Source of the DNA: Gammaproteobacteria bacterium
GTDB lineage: Bacteria > Pseudomonadota > Gammaproteobacteria > Pseudomonadales > Azotimanducaceae
Length of the DNA: 64,000 bases
NCBI GenBank assembly: GCA_009841635.1
Contig: VXLJ01000007.1
Coordinates: forward strand, 42,071-106,070
Reading direction: 5' to 3'
The notes under the pieces: generated by a model
The model's database searches: none
What the model saw: the letters and a program-made list of their open reading frames with translations, nothing else
What the model was told of the DNA's origin: nothing
Position numbers and translations under genes: made by a program
Shown here: positions 59,325 through 64,000 of the stretch, piece by piece
Numbering within the stretch: position 1 is the first letter of the stretch
How the letters are laid out: each line of letters starts with the position of its first letter

Positions 59325-61291
59325 AGATCAAACCCATTCAACGAATCCTTGTCGCAAATCGCGGCGAAATTGCTCGTCGGGTTTTTCGAACTGCGAGCGA
59401 CATGGGTATCGCCACAGTAGCTGTATACGCCGATGGCGACGCAGACGCGCCATTTGTACGAGACGCAGACGTCGCCATTGCCCTCAACGGCACTACTTCT
59501 GCACAAACATATCTTGACATCGCCAAGGTGCTCGAAGCGTGCAAGGCATCCGGCGCAGACGCAGTGCATCCTGGTTATGGCTTTCTCTCTGAGAATGCTC
59601 AATTCGCTGAAGCCGTACAAGCTATGGGTGTGACCTGGATTGGACCGCCGGTAGAAGCGATCAAACAGATGGGCGACAAACTGGCCGCAAAAGCACTCAT
59701 GACGGCTGCGAATGTGCCAACGCTCCCCGCAACTGAAGTCACCGGCGACACCGATCTTGAGGCTGCAGCCAAAGAAATTGGCTATCCGGTTCTCGTTAAA
59801 GCGTCCGCAGGAGGTGGCGGCCGTGGTATGCGAATCGTCGATAGTCCAGATGGTTTAGCAGACGCTGTAAGCGGTGCTAGACGTGAAGCTGGTGCATCGT
59901 TTGGGGACGATACCATCTTTTTCGAACGTTGGCTCACATCGTCCCGGCACGTAGAAATGCAAATCATGGGTGATCTGCATGGTGAAGCTGTGCATATGTT
60001 TGAGCGTGAGTGTTCAATACAACGTCGCCATCAAAAGATCATTGAAGAAGCACCCTCTTCAGCGATTTCACAAGATCTTCGCAATCGGATGGGTGAAGCT
60101 GCATTGGCAGCGGCACGGCAGCTGGGTTATGCGTCAGCCGGTACCGTTGAATTCCTCGTTAGCGGCGACGAATTTTGGTTTCTTGAAGTGAATACGAGGT
60201 TGCAGGTTGAACATCCTGTAACTGAAGAGATCACTGGTATAGATTTGGTGCGCGAACAAATACGCATTGCGGAGGGTGAACCACTAGGCTATACCCAGGA
60301 AGATTTGTCCATCAATGGCCACTCAATCGAAGCCCGCGTCTATGCCGAGAATCCCGCAAACAATTTCCTACCCTCGCCTGGCACCATCGATGTGTGGGAA
60401 CCTTCGTCGCGCGTTCGCGTCGACTCTGGCGTTGAGTCAGGTAGCGAAGTCAGCGTGTATTTTGATCCGCTCATCGCGAAGGTCATTAGCCATGCACCTA
60501 CTCGTCGCGAAGCAGCGGCGAAACTCGCGCGTGGATTAGAAACCACGCAGCTGCACGGGATCTCTAATAATCGAGATTTTCTCGTTGCGACTTTGCGTAC
60601 ACCTGAGTTTTTGAATGGTGACACTACTACGGATTTCATCGAGCGAGTCAATCCGCCACGCACCCGACAACCATCAAAAGCTGAACTGATCAATACCACG
60701 ATTGCGGCTTCTCTGTTTGCACAGCAGCAACGACGAGAAAGTGCTCGCGTGTTAACCTACATTCAATCTGGTTGGCGCAACTCGTTAATGCCACCTGAAC
60801 GTGTGAGTTTCCAGTATGACGACAATCGCATAGATTTAGAGTATCGAGCAAAGCGCGAAGGCTCTTTCGTTTTCATGCATGGCGACGATAACTACGTCGT
60901 GGTCGTACGACAGGTTGCCGCTGACAGCATCGATATCGTCATTAATGACCAGCGTATGAAATTTCACATCCGTGGAAATGGTTCGATGTGGCAGACACAT
61001 GGACCAGCCGGTGATATTCAAATCGAGGAACTTCCCCGCTTCGTCATTCCTGATGAAGCGGAATTGGCTGGTGGCTTGATTGCACCCATGCCTGGTAAGG
61101 TGTTGGCGACCGAGGTTTCGGAAGGTGATCAAGTTGAAGCCGGAGACTTACTGGTCATTCTCGAAGCCATGAAAATGGAGCATCGCATCGTTGCTCCCGC
61201 TGCTGGAACGATCACAAAGGTTCACATTGAGGTCGGCGAGCAAGTCGAGAAAGACGTCGTGCTCGTGGATTTGCAAGAAGCCGAAACGTAA
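59312..61291 (+). CDS. Acyl-CoA carboxylase, biotin carboxylase and carrier (alpha) subunit
   Basis: The 659-residue protein begins with the biotin-carboxylase domain (ILVANRGEIARRVFRTASDM, VLVKASAGGGGRGMRIVDSP, WFLEVNTRLQVEHPVTEEIT). It continues through an intermediate beta domain to a C-terminal biotinyl carrier with the Lys in VILEAMKMEHRIVAPAAG. It binds ATP, bicarbonate and biotin. This is the length and order of acyl-CoA carboxylase alpha subunits such as MccA/PccA. Its ATG is 8 bases after AAGGAG inside the beta gene. The enoyl-CoA hydratase gene follows 15 bases on. Confidence 0.96.
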   Translation: MADVKIKPIQRILVANRGEIARRVFRTASDMGIATVAVYADGDADAPFVRDADVAIALNGTTSAQTYLDIAKVLEACKASGADAVHPGYGFLSENAQFAEAVQAMGVTWIGPPVEAIKQMGDKLAAKALMTAANVPTLPATEVTGDTDLEAAAKEIGYPVLVKASAGGGGRGMRIVDSPDGLADAVSGARREAGASFGDDTIFFERWLTSSRHVEMQIMGDLHGEAVHMFERECSIQRRHQKIIEEAPSSAISQDLRNRMGEAALAAARQLGYASAGTVEFLVSGDEFWFLEVNTRLQVEHPVTEEITGIDLVREQIRIAEGEPLGYTQEDLSINGHSIEARVYAENPANNFLPSPGTIDVWEPSSRVRVDSGVESGSEVSVYFDPLIAKVISHAPTRREAAAKLARGLETTQLHGISNNRDFLVATLRTPEFLNGDTTTDFIERVNPPRTRQPSKAELINTTIAASLFAQQQRRESARVLTYIQSGWRNSLMPPERVSFQYDDNRIDLEYRAKREGSFVFMHGDDNYVVVVRQVAADSIDIVINDQRMKFHIRGNGSMWQTHGPAGDIQIEELPRFVIPDEAELAGGLIAPMPGKVLATEVSEGDQVEAGDLLVILEAMKMEHRIVAPAAGTITKVHIEVGEQVEKDVVLVDLQEAET

Positions 61292-61306
61292 TTAGGAGTA
61301 AGTGAG

Positions 61307-62083
61307 ATGGCAGGAACTGAAGCAACCCTTTACGAAATAAACCAAGGCGCAGCTTGGATTACGCTAAATCGTCCGGAAAACCGCAATGCACTTAGCGCTG
61401 TATTAGTAAGCGAACTGTATGAACATTTAGGCGAAGCCAACAACGATCCTAGCGTTCGATGCATCGTTATTACGGGAACAGACCCCGCATTTTGTGCGGG
61501 TGCGGATCTTAAGAGCCCACCTGGTGGTTCGATACAAGGCCGTAAATCCGTTCCCTATCCTGATGTACTGACTCGTATTCAGGACAGCGATAAACCGGTC
61601 ATTGCTGCTGTCAATGGCTATGCGTTCGCGGGTGGTTTAGGCTTGGTTGGTGCATCCGATATTGTGGTTGCAAACGCGGACACCCAATTCAGTTTCAGCG
61701 AAGTGCGCATAGGCGTCATACCTGCTGTCATTTCAGTCGTATGCATTCCCAAACTCGGGACACACCACGCCATGAAGCTGTTCCTTACGGGTGAAAGATT
61801 CACTGGTGCGCAAGCTGTCGAAATGGGCTTTGCCCATAGAGCAGTGCCAGCAGATCAGCTGCGAGCTGCGGTCCAAGAAGAAATCGACATGATCAATCAA
61901 GGTGGACCAAATGCCGTCGTGCAGTGCAAGAAGCTGGTGCGAGCGGTACCCCAATGGGATCGTGAAGAAGCTTTTGAGAAAACCGCAGAATGGAGCGGTC
62001 GTATGTTTCGTTCAGAAGAAGGTCGAGAAGGTTCGGCGGCGTTTCGTGAAAAACGTAAAGCGTCCTGGATTCCCCAAGAATAA
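61307..62083 (+). CDS. Enoyl-CoA hydratase/isomerase family protein
   Basis: The 258-residue crotonase-fold protein has INQGAAWITLNRPENRNALS, IVITGTDPAFCAGADLKSPP (oxyanion hole), and AVNGYAFAGGLGLVGASDIV. RIGVIPAVISVVCIPKLG follows, with the expected Glu positions less clear than in LiuC. An AGGAG sits before the start. Position in the operon suggests it hydrates the product of the carboxylase (3-methylglutaconyl-CoA-like, or a terpene homologue). It ends with the bidirectional terminator at 62097-62122. Confidence 0.94.
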   Translation: MAGTEATLYEINQGAAWITLNRPENRNALSAVLVSELYEHLGEANNDPSVRCIVITGTDPAFCAGADLKSPPGGSIQGRKSVPYPDVLTRIQDSDKPVIAAVNGYAFAGGLGLVGASDIVVANADTQFSFSEVRIGVIPAVISVVCIPKLGTHHAMKLFLTGERFTGAQAVEMGFAHRAVPADQLRAAVQEEIDMINQGGPNAVVQCKKLVRAVPQWDREEAFEKTAEWSGRMFRSEEGREGSAAFREKRKASWIPQE

Positions 62084-62096
62084 TCGGCAAAAATAA

Positions 62097-62122
62097 AACC
62101 GCGCAGGCTATGCTGCGCGGTT
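62097..62122. terminator. Bidirectional intrinsic terminator
   Basis: AACCGCGCAG (62097-62106) pairs perfectly with CTGCGCGGTT (62113-62122) with a six-base loop. On the minus strand the stem is followed at once by TTTATTTTT, so it ends the LLM gene at 62193. On the plus strand a T-run follows nine bases later (62131-62135), so it probably also ends the carboxylase operon. Confidence 0.85.
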
Positions 62123-62192
62123 AGTTCAGGTTTTTATCGCGTCAATCGAATCTTCGCAAATCTCTTGCTTGCGTTGCAATTCATCGATCACA

Positions 62193-63101
62193 CTAGTCAA
62201 ATGCCGGGAAGATTTCCTCGTTGAGTTCTGCGTAACGATCAGGTCGTTGCTGAATCGACTGCAACATGAACTCTTCCGTTCCGGCGTTAATGTAGTCCGC
62301 ACAGCGGTCAATCACGTATTGTGGTGGACCGATCATTAAATGATCTCGACCGCCACGAAGCTGTTTCGCGCGTTCTTCGTCCCTTTCGATGCGCATAGGC
62401 ACATGAGCCGACATCTTGATCTCGCTCGGATCACGCCCAACCGCCTCGCAATGGCGATGGAGAACCTCCTTTTTATGGCTGACATCACTCGGACTGACAC
62501 CAACTAGATTGCAAATATCGGCATACTTAGCGGCCGTGCGCAATGTGCGCTTCTCGCCGTTACCACCAACCATGATCGGAATCCGACCCTTCACGCCTTT
62601 CGGTTCGAAAGGTGCGGACTTTAGTTGGTAATACTTGCCGTTGTAGTCGAACATGCCGTCAGTCGTGAAAAGTTGTTTCACCAGCTCGCATGCTTCCTCG
62701 AGCCGATCAGAGCGTTCTCGCATCGACGGAAATTCCCAACCATAGGCCTGGTGCTCTCTAACGTTCCAACCTGCGCCTATGCAGTACTGAGCACGTCCAC
62801 CGGAGATTTCGTCCATCGTGGCAATCATCTTGGCCATTAACGCAGGATTTCTATAGGTATTACCCGCCACCAAGACGCCCAACTTGAGGCGAGTCGTCAC
62901 CGCTGCCGCAGCGGCCATCAAGGTTATGCCTTCTAAAGTCGGTAGCGTATCGGACTCGCGAACTTCGTCAGTATGGCTCCAGGGAGGAACAAAATGGTCG
63001 TAGAAATAAACGCTTTCCCAACGTCCCTGTTCCATCGTGTTCAGGACAGAAACGATATCGTTCCATGATGTTTGCTGGTTATACAATTGTGATGAAAACA
63101 C
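62193..63101 (-). CDS. LLM-class flavin/F420-type oxidoreductase
   Basis: The 302-residue protein is the closest paralogue of the 37999 gene. It shares its length and the segments VLVAGNTYRNPALMAKMIAT, MDEISGGRAQYCIGAGWNVR, EHQAYGWEFPSMRERSDRLE and IMVGGNGEKRTLRTAAKYAD. GTG 63101 follows AAGGAG by six bases. It is divergent from the nitronate-monooxygenase-like gene at 63159, a partner family also seen at 47826. The cofactor and substrate are unknown. Confidence 0.93.
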   Translation of the reverse strand: MFSSQLYNQQTSWNDIVSVLNTMEQGRWESVYFYDHFVPPWSHTDEVRESDTLPTLEGITLMAAAAAVTTRLKLGVLVAGNTYRNPALMAKMIATMDEISGGRAQYCIGAGWNVREHQAYGWEFPSMRERSDRLEEACELVKQLFTTDGMFDYNGKYYQLKSAPFEPKGVKGRIPIMVGGNGEKRTLRTAAKYADICNLVGVSPSDVSHKKEVLHRHCEAVGRDPSEIKMSAHVPMRIERDEERAKQLRGGRDHLMIGPPQYVIDRCADYINAGTEEFMLQSIQQRPDRYAELNEEIFPAFD

Positions 63102-63158
63102 TGTTTTCTCCTTAGTTTTCGATAGAAAGAATACCTACACCTTTTCAACGAGGTCTAC

Positions 63159-64000
63159 ATGAAGTCCAAAATCTGCGATCTACTCGATATCGAATTTCCA
63201 CTCGTGGCTTTTACACATTGCCGCGACGTGGTCGTAGAGGTTTCGAAGGCAGGTGGCTTAGGTGTTCTAGGCGCGGCAGGACATAGTGCTGAATCACTGG
63301 AATTCCAGCTCAGTTGGATTGATGAGCGCATTGAAGGCATGCCTTATGGCGTTGATTTGATCGCACCAACTAGCATCGCGATCACGGACGACACCACCCC
63401 AAAAGAAACGCTGGACATGGTGCCCGAGGGACATCGCGACTATGCTCGCAACATCCTTGCACAACACAACATCGATACAGGGGGGTTGTATCAAGGACAA
63501 GTAGGCGGTGGCGGCGGTTTCCTGACTAAAGGGCGCGCTACCAACATCATTGATGTCGCGTTTTCACATCCAATTAAGCTCATTGCCAACGCACTGGGCG
63601 TGCCGCCTCGCTACATGATTGAGATGAGCAAAGAACGTGGCGTGATTGCCGCTGCCCTTGTGGGTGCAAAAGAACATGCCGTTAAGCAAGTCGAAGCTGG
63701 CGTAGAGGTTTTGGTCGTTGCTGGCACTGAAGCTGGTGGACATTGCGGTGAAGTTTCAACCATGGTGTTAGTGCCGGAAGTTGCTGAAGCCGTAAAAGAT
63801 TCGGATGTTGCCATTCTCGCCGCTGGCGGCATCGTTACGGGCCGGCAAATGGCGGCTGCCATGGCCATGGGCGCAGACGGTGCTTGGACCGGTTCAGTAT
63901 GGCTTACGACCATTGAAGCAGAAACGTCGCCAGTTATCAAAGAAAAGTATGTCGCAGCTAGTTCACGGCAAACTGTACGTTCAAAATACCGCACCGGCAA
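63159..64000 (+). CDS. Nitronate monooxygenase/NPD-like FMN enzyme, truncated by window end
   Basis: This gene runs off the right edge; 280 codons are visible. It starts at ATG 63159, after AGGT, with MKSKICDLLDIEFPLVAFTH. It is a paralogue of the 47826 gene: AGGLGVLGAAGHSAESLEFQ, VLVVAGTEAGGHCGEVSTMV, AAGGIVTGRQMAAAMAMGAD, and GAWTGSVWLTTIEAETSPVI. An extra Gly-rich loop, GGLYQGQVGGGGGFLT, at about residues 107-122 replaces a segment of the other paralogue. The divergent LLM gene shares its 57-base upstream region. Confidence 0.93.
   Translation, partial: MKSKICDLLDIEFPLVAFTHCRDVVVEVSKAGGLGVLGAAGHSAESLEFQLSWIDERIEGMPYGVDLIAPTSIAITDDTTPKETLDMVPEGHRDYARNILAQHNIDTGGLYQGQVGGGGGFLTKGRATNIIDVAFSHPIKLIANALGVPPRYMIEMSKERGVIAAALVGAKEHAVKQVEAGVEVLVVAGTEAGGHCGEVSTMVLVPEVAEAVKDSDVAILAAGGIVTGRQMAAAMAMGADGAWTGSVWLTTIEAETSPVIKEKYVAASSRQTVRSKYRTG

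Noticed and set aside
59084..59620. 178-codon minus-strand open frame
   Set aside because: It is antisense across the overlap of the two carboxylase genes, both strongly supported, and shows no recognisable protein.
56181..62083. Assignment of the cluster as the leucine (liu) operon
   Set aside because: The enzyme types fit, but the HMGL-like protein is unusually long, the carboxyltransferase lacks specific methylcrotonyl hallmarks I could verify, and isovaleryl-CoA dehydrogenase is not present, so no specific pathway is claimed.
1..64000. Mobile elements, prophage or CRISPR arrays
   Set aside because: No transposase, integrase, phage gene, terminal inverted repeat or regularly spaced repeat was seen; the only long repeat is the 71-bp pair around the methyltransferase.

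Overview
The window most likely comes from an uncultured, probably marine gammaproteobacterium of moderate GC content. The best taxonomic marker is the housekeeping block at 18489-23899, read on the minus strand in the order infC, rpmI, rplT, pheS, pheT, ihfA, merR, which is the classic gammaproteobacterial arrangement. A tRNA-Val(GAC) with encoded CCA and uvrB follow. No transposase, phage gene, rRNA or CRISPR array was seen.

Most of the rest is accessory catabolism built from repeated families: five luciferase-like (LLM) flavin oxidoreductases, four phytanoyl-CoA-type dioxygenases (PhyH) plus one TauD, four CaiB/BaiF CoA-transferases, two 2-nitropropane-dioxygenase-like enzymes, two acyl-CoA dehydrogenase-fold proteins, two hot-dog dehydratases, an acyl-CoA synthetase, a TesB thioesterase, and a biotin-dependent acyl-CoA carboxylase operon with an enoyl-CoA hydratase and an HMG-CoA-lyase-like protein. 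Together these suggest activation, oxygenation and CoA-dependent breakdown of branched or cyclic lipids, terpenoids or similar compounds. Specific substrates cannot be read from the sequence.

Layout: 85-2181 is a thioredoxin-domain protein followed by a UGSC selenoprotein read through an in-frame UGA. 2184-17542 is mixed catabolic genes, with a small isolated transcription unit at 12329-12482 (promoter, ribosome-binding site fully complementary to the 16S tail, 11-codon frame, terminator). 17639-26261 is housekeeping (surE, ihfA, pheST, ribosomal proteins, infC, tRNA, uvrB). 26272-36541 holds an acyl-CoA synthetase, a CoA-transferase that seems to start at AUC, LLM, PhyH and FAD monooxygenase genes, a DegQ-like protease, and hydrolases. 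36575-38907 carries a full-length eukaryote-type sterol C-24 methyltransferase between two copies of a 71-bp direct repeat derived from the promoter and first codons of an LLM gene. 38927-55909 is further oxidoreductases, a NYN-domain protein with two tandem copies of an unrecognised module, and an iodotyrosine-deiodinase-like nitroreductase. 56181-62083 is the carboxylase operon. The window ends inside a nitronate-monooxygenase-like gene.

The observations most worth following are the selenoprotein with its candidate SECIS, the repeat-flanked sterol methyltransferase, the mini transcription unit at 12.4 kb, the deiodinase-like enzyme with its lid residues intact, and the NYN protein's unnamed repeat.
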